In this document: positions 22,825 through 34,520 of the stretch, piece by piece | Position numbering within the stretch: the first letter of the stretch is position 1 | Layout: the number at the start of each line of letters is the position of its first letter | NCBI GenBank assembly: GCA_015680685.1 | Contig: MNCI01002706.1 | Coordinates: 146,074 to 210,073, forward strand | Direction of reading: 5' to 3' | DNA length: 64,000 bases | Source: Gnetum montanum | Taxonomy: Eukaryota; Streptophyta; Gnetopsida; Gnetales; Gnetaceae | Made by a program: the position numbers and the translations under genes | Notes under the pieces: model-generated | Seen by the model: the letters and a program-made list of their open reading frames with translations, nothing else | Told to the model about the DNA's origin: nothing | The model's database searches: none

Positions 22825-25353
22825 AACAATGTGTTTTGAGTGTGATTTTTTGTTTAAAGGAAGCTCTGAAGATTCAAATGATGATGAGGTATTTGGATAA
22901 TTAACTGCTTGTGGTTGTAAGGACTTGGTTGGATTGTTGGTTCTAAAGAAAGATCTCCTCTTTGATCGGTTGTCCGAACTAATAGTAGGTTGAAGATTGA
23001 CAACCCTTGTAGCATTACATTGCTACGGCTGGGTAGGAAGCTCGCCTTGCATAGTTGGAGCAAGTGGTAATGGAGCTGAGGGTGGAAGAGATGCAGACAT
23101 ATGAGAAGGGTAGTATGTATGTGGAGCATCACCCCTAGAAGAAGAAGTTCTATAGTACTTAGGGGTCTGGTAGTAAGGTTGAAGCGCATCATGACTAGTA
23201 GAGTCACATGGAGAGATTAGCTACTGAACATAATACTCATATGGGTTAGGTTAACGATAAGGGTACTGTTGGCATTGTAGTGTCATTCCACATGATTGTG
23301 GGTGTTGCCACTATTGATACTATTCATTCAGTTGTGGTGAAGCTCCACTTAGATAATATGTCAAGGGTTGGTGAAACTGCCTTGGATTACCTTGAGGATA
23401 AGGTAACCTTCTGGTTGTTTGTCATTTGTTTAAACATGGGTTTAGTGCATACACCCTAGACTCTTAAAAATGTGAAACTACTAGGCAACATCCCTTAGGA
23501 TGGTTATATTGGCAAATCTTACATCCACCATTATTATCTATGTCCAAATCCACAACCTCCTCAATGAAAACAAACTTATCCTTACCCTTGTTACGTGCAT
23601 GCTCAGCTTCTTTTTTTTTTTCCTTTTCTCTTGATCACTACTTTGTTCTCTCCTCTGCTATTTTTAGGACAATTTGAAATTTATCATCTAGAGAGTTCCA
23701 CATTTGATCCACCTTTGTTGATATTTTTGATTCAAAATTTTGAATGGGCAAAGTCTTTCTATTCACCATCTCTTCAAGTGGTGACTCTTCTTCATCATCG
23801 CAAAGTCTAACTTCCTTCTTTTAAAGGAAAGGATCTCTGTTGTACTCCTTTGCACTTTCTCTTTTCCTCAACTCACCTTCCTCCTTGGCAACTTGCTTTG
23901 AAAATATTTGTATTTGATGAGCTTTAAGTTTGGGTAGCCTTCCTTGGGTATAAGTCCCAAGGGTTCTTCGTGTTTCATACCTAAGCCCATCCATGAGATG
24001 GTGTAGTTGTTCCTTTTGCAAGTAACCATGGCTAGGGCAAGGATGTAACACTGAATAGTATTGACCAATGGTAGCATCCAAGGGTTTGTGTCCTCCTTGT
24101 TTCCATCCTTGGATTTGCTTATGTAGTTTGAACACTTAAGAGTACATTTGATACTTATTGTTGAATAGATCTAACATGGTACTCCATCGAAGAATGGATT
24201 TTGGTTCTAAGGACTGGTACTAGCTTTTTGCTTTCTTGATCAGTGTCCATGGGAACAACTTTAGCTTTTGCCACTTGTTTTCTATATTTTGCAAGGCACA
24301 TGCATCATGGAATGCTTGTAAATAGTTTTGAGGATCAGCATTGTATCCCCCTTCAAATCATGGGATGTTATTCATGTCTAGTCTTTTGATCATACTATCT
24401 TTTTGGTGCCTTGTTGGAATCCTAACAGCCTCTGCTATATTTAACATACTTTAGGTGGCGAGTAGGGGTTCATTGCGATCATGCTGCCTATGGTGTCTAT
24501 GATGCCTATGTTGTTCCCTACTCTCCCTTCTTTCATGATGTGTCTCTTTGGAATGCCCTCATCCCCTTTCTTTATTATTTTTTCAGTGATTTCTATTTTT
24601 CCTACCATTGTCCTCATGGTCTTTCCCTCTGTGATTGCATTCAAATCTTGAAGGAGAGGAGGAAGAAGATGATGAAGGTGAAGAGGAAGGAGGATTGGCA
24701 CCATGTTGGTGCCTACCACCTTCTCTTTGGTGGTCACGACCTCAATCATGGTTACAATTGCGATGTCCATCATTATCATGCATTCGTGTTTCTTTTCTAA
24801 ACTCTTTGTGTCCATTGGTAGAACCTAGGTTATGAATAGATGAGTAAAGATTATAATACCCAACTCCTTGACCAAAGTCAAGGAGAGGAACATCATTTTG
24901 TGGAAAACCTCCCAAGATAGGTTCACCACAATCGTTTTTACTTAGGACATATGGAACATCCTGAGACCACTTCCCGTTCATGGATTTGTAATGTCTCTCC
25001 TATTGTAGATCCCTCTGGTGTTGTGCCTCTATGGGTTGATAATCTCTCAAATCTTGTTCATGTACAATGTACTCTGGCTGTAAGTGCTGCATACCAATTC
25101 ATGTGAGAGCATGAAGAAGCATGCACGGGATTCAGTAATTGGAAGGTAACACTATGTTACATTCCAAATCACATCATCATAGCTGTTCATCCTAGTGGAG
25201 GATAAAGGTAAAGTCTAGTACATACTCATTAGGATGAGCGTATACCATGCAAAACTGTTGGGGCACTAGCAGATCGCCTTGTGCACCCTGCCTCTGATTG
25301 TTCATGGTATCAGACCTAGTTGGTGAAACACTCTCATAAGAAAAAGGAGACAT
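22825..25353 (-). pseudogene. Element B gag and gag-protease linker
   Basis: Start ATG at 25353 (MSPFSYESVSPTRSDT) followed by the shared VYAHPNEYV...FTFILH segment with a stop. A Ser/His/Asp-rich region lies near 24450-24980. The gag core (about 24400-23820) has RLDMNNIP, FHDACALQNIENKWQKLKLFP, STMLDLFNNKYQMYS and SVLHPCPSHGYLQKEQLHHL. The KVDQMWNSLDDKFQ helix near 23690 is followed by the Pro/Gln-rich linker to 22825. Many stops. Confidence 0.82.
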
Positions 25354-25470
25354 GATTGATTACTCAGTGTGCGGTACTTTTTTCTGGTGATTGTAGGATA
25401 GTTACCCTTAAGGGTCCATTCCAATGATGGAAGGATTTCCTAAGTTCTAATCAATGCACAAACAAAAAAA

Positions 25471-25488
25471 TCCCCAGCAACGACGCCA
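25471..25488 (-). other. Element B primer-binding site
   Basis: On the minus strand TGGCGTCGTTGCTGGGGA, one base after the 5' LTR; tRNA-Asp type with two transitions from the canonical Athila site. Confidence 0.85.
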
Positions 25489-25489
25489 A

Positions 25490-26350
25490 TGATGAGCGGC
25501 AAGGTATCTCTATGCCCAACCATATGAATACGAGTGTTCACACATGATCTAGTTGAACTCCAAGGATTAAGTGCTTATGCACCTACACAAAATAAGGATG
25601 AGTTATGCAGCCGTTGTCTTCTCAAGCTTACTTATAAGGCACAATTGTATGGTTAAGTAAACTCAAGGTATATGATTTTTATGTTCTTTTATATTTTCTA
25701 TATTGGTCTCCTAAGTTTGTGAAATGGAAAGATTTAGTTAACTATTTGGTTTTTGTAACTCTAATGTGAATCAAATCCTAACACTAGCATCCATTCCCAC
25801 TCCCTAGACACATCCTGAACTAGTGTAACACTACTAGGATTACCAAACGCTAGTCATTACTAGGTTACCAAGTGTTCCACGTATGCTCAAAGTGGTCGTG
25901 CTGAGTGTGCTAATTCATTGATAATTAATAATTCTATAGAAAAAACATTGATTAACTAATGAAAACATCAAATAATAGTAAATAACATTAAATGCTATAA
26001 TTAAGCTATTCTGAATGTTGCAAGGTTTATCACAAAGTTCATCTTTATTTCTGGACACAAGGTGTGCTCAGGTACACAATGCTCGAATAAAGATCCATTC
26101 ACTTTATGAATCATACTGCGGGCACTCAGAAATAATTCTAACTCTGGAAGAAAAAACACTACAAGAGTTTGGCTAAAGAATTGAAAAACTAATGCCAAAA
26201 CCAAGCACCCCTATCTCTTATTTATAGACAATGAGATAGGTTTCAACATCGCGTGTTCGATGTCACTTGGCTGATCCAACATTGTGTATTCGATATCAAG
26301 GGTCCGATATTGTGGATCTGATATTGGGTCACTTATTTGATGACTTATTA
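25490..26350 (-). repeat. Element B 5' LTR
   Basis: 861 bases. U3 is of the GATATC-repeat type (CGATATCAAGGGTCCGATAT..., read here on the plus strand near 26285-26330), unlike element A but like D. TATA box TCTATAAATAAG on the minus strand near 26218-26226; R/U5 as in the other copies. Confidence 0.9.
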
Positions 26351-26355
26351 GTCAT

Positions 26356-26960
26356 CTAAGGAATCACACACCAACCAAAGATAGTTAAAGATGTTTGATC
26401 ATTCCTTGGATACACTGGCTACTACCAACGTTCCATACAAAATTTCTCTAGGATTGCAAAGCCATTAGTTGAGCTTACAAAGAAAGATGCTTTATTTGTT
26501 TGGACCAAGGAGTGCAACACATGCATTCCAACTACTAAAGAAAAAACTCATAGAAAATCCAATTCTACAAGCACTAAATTAATTTAGATCATTTCACATA
26601 ATGATGGATGCATCTAATTATGCCTTGGGAGCTATGCTTACATAGTTGGATGATAAGAAACATTCATATTACATCCACTACGCAAGTCAAAGCATTGTGG
26701 GTGCACAATTGAATTACACCACAATTGAGAAAGAACTGATGGTAGTGGCGTATGCTCTTAACAAGTTTAGGCACTATGTGTTTTGCTACAAAGTATTTAT
26801 GCACACAAATCATAGTGGCATCTGCTTTCTGATGAATAAGCCAATGATGAGCCCCCATATCATACAATGGCTTATGATCTTGCAAGAATTTGATCTCACA
26901 ATGGTAGATCATAAAGGAACTAAGAACGTGGTTGTTGACCATCTCTCTTGATTAAGATGG
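26356..26960 (+). pseudogene. Element A RT end and RNase H, resumed after element B
   Basis: From 26395 the sequence continues the RT thumb (ATCATTCCTTGGATACACTGG encodes SFLGYTG in one frame). After a frameshift, RNase H follows, open from 26646 to 26951: SYYIHYASQSIVGAQLNYTT, EKELMVVAYALNKFRHYV, FLMNKPMMSPHIIQW and HKGTKNVVVDHLS. In the family the domain starts at MDASNYALGAM, visible here at 26602-26640 with a stop after it. Confidence 0.85.
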
Positions 26961-27089
26961 GATAATAAAGAGGAGGTGAGTTCGCTTTCTGATCACTTTC
27001 CAAATGAACTCCTCTTTATAAGAGCAATAAATGACCAAGTGCCCGCTGAACCAAAATGGTATGATGGCATCCTCACTTCTCACTTAGGA

Positions 27090-28330
27090 GATGCCATGAG
27101 ATTTAGACTTTAGGAAGAAATAACAATTTCTTTGTCAAGCAAAGTATTTCATGGAAATCAACGGATACCTTTACAAGGTGTGTGCTAACAGCCTAGTTTG
27201 TTGGTATGTCCTTGATGTGGATTAACTGTGTATTCTCCAAGATGCTCATGAAAGCCCTTGCGGAGGCCACTATGTAGGGAGATACATGGGCAAAAAAATC
27301 CTAATAGTAGGATACTATTGACCTACAATCTTCAAGAATGTCCACCAATTTGTTCAATCTTGTGGACACTATGAAAGAGATGGTGGGATGACCACTCGAA
27401 TGGAGGGTCCTTAATAGTGGATTCAACCACTAGAACCCTTTGACATATGGGGCATAAACTTCATGGGTTCCATCATGTGCAATAGAAAGGCATATATCAT
27501 CGTAGTAGTCAACTACTAAACCAAATGGGTAGAAGTAATAGTTGTCATTGATTATACATCATCCACTACTACTATATTTGTACAACAACATGTTGTAAAC
27601 AGGTTTGGGGTGCCATGTGCATTGATTTCTGACAATGGAAATCATTTTACAAGTGTTACTTTTAGAAAGTTGATGCAATGCTTGGGGGTTGAACATACAT
27701 TAACAACAACCTATTACCCCTAGGCCAACAGTCAAGTAGAGGTAACTAACTAGGAGATCACAAAGATCTTAACAAGAACCATAAGTAAATATAGGAGAGA
27801 TTGGAGCATAAAACTCAATGATGCCCTTTCAGCTTGCTGCTCAACATGAAAACTCCTTATTGATTACTCTCCCTATGAGTTAGTGTATGGAAAACTTCCA
27901 ACATTTCTAGTTCAATCCAATCTCTATACACTCTCAACAACCTATGAGCTGAATCTTGACCTAAGCCTAGTCCAAAAAGAAAGATTGATCAACCTCAACG
28001 TGCTAGATGAAAACTGATTGGTGATCCTATCTTTGAATGAAGTGCACAAGGCATTTAATAAACAATGACATGACCAAAGAATACAGAAAGTGAAATTTCA
28101 AATAAGAGATAAGGTTCTTTATTGGAATCCCACACATGTACCTTAGAAAAAAAAATTTCAAACATTGTGAAAAGGACCTTACATAATTGATGAAATCTTT
28201 CCTTCTAGGGCCATGATCATATACAAATTGAAGAGCCCAAATAAAAATCAATTGGTCAACATCCAATAAGTGAAGCTTTTCCATGAGCCAAAGTAAGCCA
28301 GTGCAACAAATACCTCAACAGTTGGACAAC
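27090..28330 (+). pseudogene. Element A integrase
   Basis: Zinc domain HESPCGGHYVGR ... SCGHYERD: the final Cys of the HHCC set is Tyr. Core: WGINF has Asn for the first catalytic Asp, ISDNGNHF keeps the second Asp, and the Glu motif reads TN-stop-EITK. Then YSPYELVYGKLPTF and the C-terminal KVLYWNPTHVP with stops. The first-Asp change alone would abolish activity. Homologous end to end with 19110-20420 of B. Confidence 0.85.
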
Positions 28331-29720
28331 CATGTTTAATTTTTTGGATCTCCTCCTTCTAACTTAGTCATGGAGGAGATGGTCATCCATGCTAATCATC
28401 CATATAGATCCTTAATTTTTTCTATTTTTCTATTTTTTTATTTTTCATGTTCTGGATTTTGCAATTTATTTATTTTACAACTTTTTGATTTTCAAAATTT
28501 TTCTTATATTTACACCATCATTAGTATGTTTGAATCTTTATTGGATATTTTACACTTTCCTATATATTCTACTTTGTTTTGTTTAAGTGTGATTTTCAAA
28601 TTTCTGCTAATAAAAGTGCTTTATTGCCAATATGACATAGTGGTGCTATGGCTATTACTAATGGTAGTTTGTGCCTGATGTTTTGTTTGCTAATGTTTGG
28701 TTTCTATTTTTGAATTTTTGTACCAATGAATCATTCATGGTTTCTTTTTCATGGAACAAGTAGTGAGTCCAAGTCATTTCCTTGTTTTGGAAGTTTTAGG
28801 TTCCTTTTATTAAAGAAAATTTTAATAAATTTGTGACCTTGGTAGTTTCTGGAATTGGAAAGGATTCAAAGGTTTGAATAGGGTGTGACTTTAAGGGGAC
28901 TCAATACTCTTTGTACTTTTCTACTTGAGTGCTTGAGTGTTTTTCATGAGCTACTTACTATTCCATGTCACTGACTATAGGAAGTCAAGTAAAGTCTTTT
29001 CATGATGTGGTTCCCATCCAAATATCCAAAAAAAAAAAAAACAAAATGACAAGAATTCAAAGCACACCCCTTAGACAAATAAATAAGCTACAAGCACTGG
29101 TTATGGAACTAGAAAGACATCTAACCATGATTGAAAGTCCCATCTATCTAAGGCCCTTTCTCACTTTCTACTTCTCTTTTCTTATCTTTATGGAATGGTG
29201 GTTGTTTTGTGGGAGCACTCTTGTCTCAAGGGGGTGGATCGGTCTTAGAGTGATGATGCAAAGTTACTAAAAGAGGTTGTTTTTGGTTTGGACTAAGGAT
29301 GGATCTTCTTCGTTCATTTTAAACATATACTCCACAAGGGACTTCTTATGACCTTATTTTGAAATTGCATTCCACCTTCTCCATCATCCATTTATGCTAA
29401 TTCTAACTCACCTCACTATCAGTGTCCATGTTCTTGATTCCATGTCTTCGTCTGACGTATTTGAATTCTTAGGTAGAATCTTTTAGGTTTTGGTTTTTAA
29501 CTTTCATCGACCATTAGTTACCTATGGGGCCCACAGACTCTTTAGGTTGAGGTTATGCAAGGGCAAAGAGGGAATGTGACTACTATGGGGAGGACCCACT
29601 TGCATATCCCTTGGTTGGGTTCATTAAGTACTATATCCCTAAGCATTCTTGCAACTAAAATTTTTCATACATCCATTTTCCACATTAGACCATGTGCTCC
29701 TTTACATATTTTATTCATTA
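28331..29720 (+). other. Element A post-pol non-coding region
   Basis: Pyrimidine-rich tract at about 28410-28530, then sequence homologous to the post-pol regions of B, C and D. It includes a poly(A) run (29028-29041) followed by the conserved GAATTCAAAGCACACCCCTT block from 29053 and the GGGGAGGACCCACT segment near 29580. Homology to C and D ends at about 29720, where the extra module begins. Open frames here (for example 28370-28678) are AT-rich noise. Confidence 0.7.
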
Positions 29721-29859
29721 AATACATTCTCCATAAAATTTCTTAATTTTTGAGCTTTTAAAGACCCTCTTCAATGCTTTTATCATATTCTTGGCTTTTC
29801 TGGGATTCCATGGATACCAATTTTATTGAAAAACTCCTGATATTTTTTGAGATATTCAA

Positions 29860-30135
29860 ATTTCAAAATTTACAAATTTTTGTTGGTGGGCCCTCTATAT
29901 GGGGCCCCATCGATGGAGCTGACCCATATACTAGGCCTCGTATATGGGGCCCTATTGACGTAAGGGAAAAATAGTATAAATAGGCATGACCCCACTTAGA
30001 AAATTTTACATTTTCTCACAAATGCCAAAGGAGTTTTCAAATTTCTAGAGCCTACAACCTTCCAGAGTCCATACCTTACAAACCATTTATACAAATCACT
30101 CTATTCTTCAACCTTGCAGCTATCAGAGGTAAGCT
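29860..30135 (+). promoter_or_regulatory. U3-like internal promoter with TATA box and possible splice donor
   Basis: Two ATATGGGGCCCYAT palindromic repeats and CCCCATCGATGG lie at about 29885-29960, resembling the GATGGGGCC repeats of the A-type U3, with a TGACGTAA bZIP-like site near 29957. A TATA box (AGTATAAATAGGC) is at about 29971-29983. About 150 bases further a good splice-donor consensus, AGAG/GTAAGC, occurs near 30125-30135. The layout suggests a separately transcribed, spliced leader for the downstream reading frame. Inference from motifs only. Confidence 0.5.
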
Positions 30136-30439
30136 CTTCATTGTGGGGGCCACAAATGTACCATTTTTGATAGAAATTTTTTCACAATTTTTTTCTAACT
30201 CCCACAAAGGTTTAACTGAAAAATAAACTATTAAATACTAAATTACAAGAGTTAAATCCTTTCAACAAGATTTGGTGACAATTATAATAAATAATTAATA
30301 AAATAACAAGAAAATAATTAATCTACCATGGTCCAACCTTAGCCAAAGTGTAACTAACTAACTAACTAACAGGAAAGGTATTCAAAACTTTAAAGTTACA
30401 CATTACACCTACTAATCCATGAATGTGTTGTGACTGCAA

Positions 30440-33304
30440 ATGGCATTAAAAGGAAAGCACACGTAGTAAGCAGGATTGCCCCAACCAAGAGAGAAAAAAC
30501 CTAGAATAGGAAGAGGCCAAGAATAGTGCTAGGAAGAACCATTTGCAACCCATGCCACAGGTCCTCTTAGGAAAGAGGCAGAAGTGGAATTTATCAGTTG
30601 GATTCTAGAATTAGCAGTAGTAGTAATAGAACACTCCCATTGGGATGATGCACCAGCACAACCAACAAATCTTGAGGTGACCTTAACAGAGGCTTTCCAA
30701 AATTAGATTAAATCAAGGGAGGTCCAAAATTTGGTGCTCTAGGAGTTAAATTTTGGCCCTTTCCTAGAGCATGCACCAAGAGAAGTATAGGATTAGCTAA
30801 AGGCCTCTCCCATGTGGCTAGTCATCACTTCCACTAGGGAGTGGTACATGGGAGAGACATTCCTATTTTGGAATAATAGGCAGCCTAGAGCAACGATGAA
30901 AATCAAGGACATCTCAGTGTCTTACTTAGTGCAGGCCATTGCTACATGCTTGGGTTGCTCAAAATAAAGGCAAATCTTACCAAAATTCCAATGTAGGCAG
31001 ATCCAACCATAAAGAAAGAATGGGTGCAATGGTGCTACAGTGTTGATTGTAAGGAGTTTGGTGCTCTCACAATGGTAGAGATGATTCATTAAAGATTGTG
31101 GCCTTCCACCTCAATCCCACGGTGAGACCAAGCAAAAACACTACCTTTTCTACCTAAGCATGCACCGCTCTTAGTGGTAGATTCTTGATCAACCTTCTTT
31201 AGTTGATCTATCTAAAAATGGAGAAGCAGTTTAAAGAAAATGAACGTAGAAGGAAGGTACTCCCCTTTCCATGCCTCATTAGGAAACTTTGTCAAAGGGG
31301 AGGGATAGTTTGTTACACTAAAAACACTATTAGAACTATTTCAGTTGCCAACTGGATAGAAATGATGAAGGATAAGATGCCTATGACTACAATTCAAGAA
31401 GAGGAGTAGTGGACACCACCCCCACTTGCCACTCAGACAATAGTGCCAGACATTACTACAATCGCCCAAAATTTGCAAGAGTCAGAGAATGGTTGTTGAG
31501 TGAATAAGAGCAAAGAGCAAGCATGAGTGATAGGGACCCATCCATATGTAGACAAGCCATGAGATACCTTAATGAGGTGGCCCAAATGATTAATTTGATG
31601 GATGAGGGTGGATCCATTTTCTTAGTCCAAAGAACATAGTTACTTGCGAGGTCGAATCTAAGTGCTGGAGAGGTCATAGTATCTCTCACAGAACAATAGT
31701 CACTCCTAGAAATCTCTGGAAATGTTGCAACCTTCTCGGTGTGCTTAAAAAAGGGCAAGGAAACAACTATATTGGTGATGAAACACCAAGGGTAGGAGAC
31801 AACATCAGAAGTGGTTGTTGATCATATTGCCAAAACACTCAACATACCTACAACATTTGTACTAGATGTCACTACACTCAAGGATGTGTAGATGTCTACA
31901 GGAACCACAAGCGATAGAATAAATGTAACACAACATGAAGAACTATTGGATCGATTGGTGGGAATCAGACAATTGCTTTTAGATGTCTTTGACCTTCTGG
32001 ACATTATCACTACAACCCAATTAGAGCTACTAGAGGCAAGGGGCAAAAACATCATATTGGAGGGGCAACTTGAAATAGCCAAGGAGTGGAATGAATGCTT
32101 GGCTGCAGAAGTTGCTAAATTAAGAGCCCAAATTGTTGATCCCACATTTCTCAACCTAGCACTCATAAGAGATGAAGCTATTGAACAACTTCACACCAAA
32201 CTCAAAGGGGTTGAGGGTGTAATGGAGATGATGGTGTTCTATCAATCCTTGGTAGAGGCCACATAGCATAAGATTTAGAAGGTTTTGGATTAGACCTACT
32301 AGGAGAATGTTTAGTTAAATGTTGAAAATCATTGCCTATAGAATGTTGATGTGCACAAGCAATAATTAACTAATTTCATCCATCAATATTAGGAGTAACT
32401 GGCCAAAGAAAATACAAAAGTGAGGAGATTGGTGGTAGAAAATAGAAATCTTTCCATGGAGGAAGTTTGCACCCTTTGTCAGAAAACTACAATTGAGGTA
32501 GCTGCCTAGAAATTAGAGGCTCTTAAATTTGAGAGAGTCAAGGACCACTATAGAGAACAAGTTAGTCTACAAAAAGAAGTAAATGAAAAACATATCCAGT
32601 TGATGAAGGAAAAAATGAATGAGACCCTCCAGCAACTCCAACAAGGGAAAGAGTTGTGGCAACCCATTGTTGATGGAATAAATTCCTATAACAAAGTGGA
32701 AATCCACATGAAGGAGTTGTAGATCAAGGATATGATGGAGTTCGTGGAGCTCACAAATCTTCATTATGCAAATTTGGCCATGTTGACTATTGGATGACCA
32801 AAGTTTGAATTAGAGAAGTAGGTGGCTAGCTTGTACTTATTGTATGAGGCCAAGTTCAAGCACCACAAGGACACTGAGGACAAGCTTGCGATGGCCAATG
32901 CTGAACTCAAAGTTCTCAAGACATGATTCATAGATCAACAATCAATTACCGAGAACTTGGCCAGGAGGATGAATGACTACTAAGAGCTATAAAATGTAGT
33001 TAAGGTGTTCGACATCAAATACAAATTGTTCATCACTTGGTTTGTCAACATAAAGGAAATGTTCCTAATAATGCACTATTTGTAGGATGTCCCCATTCCA
33101 GCCCACATTGGTGATGTCGTGTGGATTGTAAATGATCCTTAGAGTAAGGAGGAGAAGATGAAGGCATTGCTTAATGCCTTTCACCTTCCACCAGAGGTTG
33201 CAGTTATAGTAGGATAGCCACAACCACCTTAGCTACCACACATGCTTGAAGTTGGCAAAGGTTCCTTAGAGCCTCAAGAGCCACCATCACCTGGAATTAT
33301 TTGA
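30440..33304 (+). pseudogene. Element A additional ORF (aORF): Transposase_32-like region and coiled-coil C-terminus
   Basis: About 950 codons of coding-like sequence between integrase and 3' LTR, absent from B, C and D. Reading starts at MALKGKH (30440) and switches frame about three times (frame of 30440, then of 30997, then of 31203, then back). From about 31480 to the TGA at 33302 it holds one frame for some 600 codons, interrupted by many stops, mostly TAG/TAA/TGA one transition from Gln or Trp. Around 31230-31300, VLPFPCLIRKLCQRGGI resembles the LPFP-LIT-LC motif of plant 'putative plant transposon protein' (Transposase_32). From 31892, long leucine/glutamate heptads (HEELLDRLVGIRQLLLDVFD, EGQLEIAKEWNECLAAEVAK) indicate coiled coils continuing to about 32930. 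No signal peptide, membrane segment or catalytic motif is visible. Position equals the env-like ORF of Athila elements. The family link is tentative. Confidence 0.6.
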
Positions 33305-33547
33305 TCTTCTCCACCGTCTTCATGCCATCAAAGGAAGTGCTATCTAATTCTTTTTGTGTAGTCATGTCATGGTGTTTAATTTTGTATCATGAACACTATA
33401 ATTTTGTAATGTGTTGATCTATACACTTGGGCACTTAGTTTTGTCAAGTTAGTTCGTTTTGTTTTGTTAAGAGTTAGTTAATAATTCCATACCTTTCCAA
33501 TTTTGTAAAATAACTTGAGGACGAGTTTTCATTTAATCATGGAGGTA
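33305..33547 (+). other. Element A pre-LTR segment
   Basis: Homology with C and D resumes near 33470: the CATACCTTTCCAATTTTGTA segment and GAGGACGAGTTTTCATT occur in all copies just before the 3' LTR. The weak purine tract GGAGG at 33541-33545 is the likely plus-strand primer. Confidence 0.65.
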
Positions 33548-34515
33548 TGATGAGCATCAATGTGTCATGTCAATGGGCCTCATTAATGTGGGCTCATTGA
33601 TGGGCCCCTATTGATGTGGCTTCATCAATGGGCCCTGCTTACGTGGTGTTGCCCCTTCAATGGGGCTACATTGATATAGCATTTGCTACATTGATGGGGC
33701 CTTGTCAACACGGCCCTATAGCAAAAACTATAAATATGAGCTCCTAGCCATGTTTATGGGCATATCAGATTCATAGTAGTAGCAGAGCTCTTGGAATTTT
33801 TCTATTTGAAAGTTAGAATATTTTTCTTGGGTGCCCACATAAGGAGTCATTGAGTGTATGGATCTTTGTTTGAGCACTAATCTACCTGAACCATACCAAT
33901 GTGTACAACAATAAATATGAGCTTCTTGATAAACCTTGTAGCATTCTAGATAGCTTAAATGTTTTATTTATGCATTCATTGTTTTTATTAAATATTTAAT
34001 CTATTAAGCTAAATTAAGCTAAATTAGACTTTAATCAATTAATCTAAATAGATTACGTACATAGGTACAACCACTTTGAGCATAAACACATAGTCACTTG
34101 GTAATCCCAATAGTGTTATTACTTGGTGTGCCCAGTAGCATAGTGCTTGGTAACCCAATAGTGGATACGTGGGTTTAGAATGTATACAAAAAGTGGGACC
34201 AAATGCTTATGTTAAGACTAGTTAGAGATTAGTTAGTTAAATTAAGTTAGTCATTCAATTACTTCATCTCTCTCTTTAAGCACCAAAACCATAAAACACA
34301 AAATGATGAAAATCATATGCCTTGATTGCACTTAACCATACCATTATGCTTCACATGTGTAATTCTTAAGACAACGAACAACCTATAGGGCAAGATTCAC
34401 TTCCTAGGAGGCTAGTGTACCAGAAACTAGAGAGTCCACAAAATTTGACTGAATCATGTGTGAGCACTCTGTGATTCATATGGTTGGGTGTAGGGGTACC
34501 CTTCACCACTCATCA
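33548..34515 (+). repeat. Element A 3' LTR
   Basis: 968 bases, TGATGAGC...CTCATCA, TATA box at 33729-33735. It has extra U3 repeat units (two ACATTGAT-containing copies near 33665-33700) compared with the 5' LTR, and a small AAGCTAAATT duplication near 34010. Followed by AGTAT. Confidence 0.92.
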
Positions 34516-34520
34516 AGTAT

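Larger units (their letters stand above)
16472..26350 (-). mobile_element. Element B: Athila-type element nested in element A
   Basis: Minus-strand element of 9.9 kb. Left boundary TGATGAGTGG at 16472 (its 3' LTR end), right boundary ...CTTATTA at 26350 (its 5' LTR start). The duplication GTCAT flanks it at 16467-16471 and 26351-26355, and removing it restores the RT reading of element A by comparison with element C (GGGTCATCCAAGAAATT). The outer 5' terminus reads TAATAAG instead of TGATGAG, two G-to-A transitions. Order on the minus strand is LTR, primer site, gag, protease, RT, RNase H, integrase, non-coding, truncated LTR. Confidence 0.93.
11301..34515 (+). mobile_element. Element A: Athila-type Ty3/Gypsy retrotransposon with an extra ORF, interrupted by element B
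   Basis: LTRs at 11301-12195 and 33548-34515, both TGATGAGC...CTCATCA, flanked by the exact five-base duplication AGTAT (11296-11300, 34516-34520). The primer site at 12197 is of the tRNA-Asp type used by Athila/Cyclops elements. Order is gag, protease, RT, RNase H, integrase, then 5.2 kb before the 3' LTR. Element B sits inside the RT (16472-26350). Without B the element is about 13.3 kb, within the range of large Athila elements. All reading frames carry many stops and frameshifts, so it is old. Its special feature is an additional module downstream of pol (29.7-33.5 kb). Confidence 0.93.

Noticed and set aside
22854-24835. Plus- and minus-strand ORFs of 60-124 codons in the element B gag region (for example 24441-24815 and 24540-24800)
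   Set aside because: Alternative-frame shadows of the Ser/His/Asp-rich part of gag; the same region of C and D gives similar low-complexity shadows.
28370-28678. 102-codon hydrophobic ORF after pol of element A, possible membrane (env-like) protein
   Set aside because: It is a translated T-rich tract; the same tract in C and D gives unrelated short frames, so not a conserved env.
31456-32166. Two minus-strand ORFs of 100 and 114 codons opposite the aORF
   Set aside because: They are antisense shadows of the coiled-coil frame; Ser/Leu-rich composition mirrors the sense codons.
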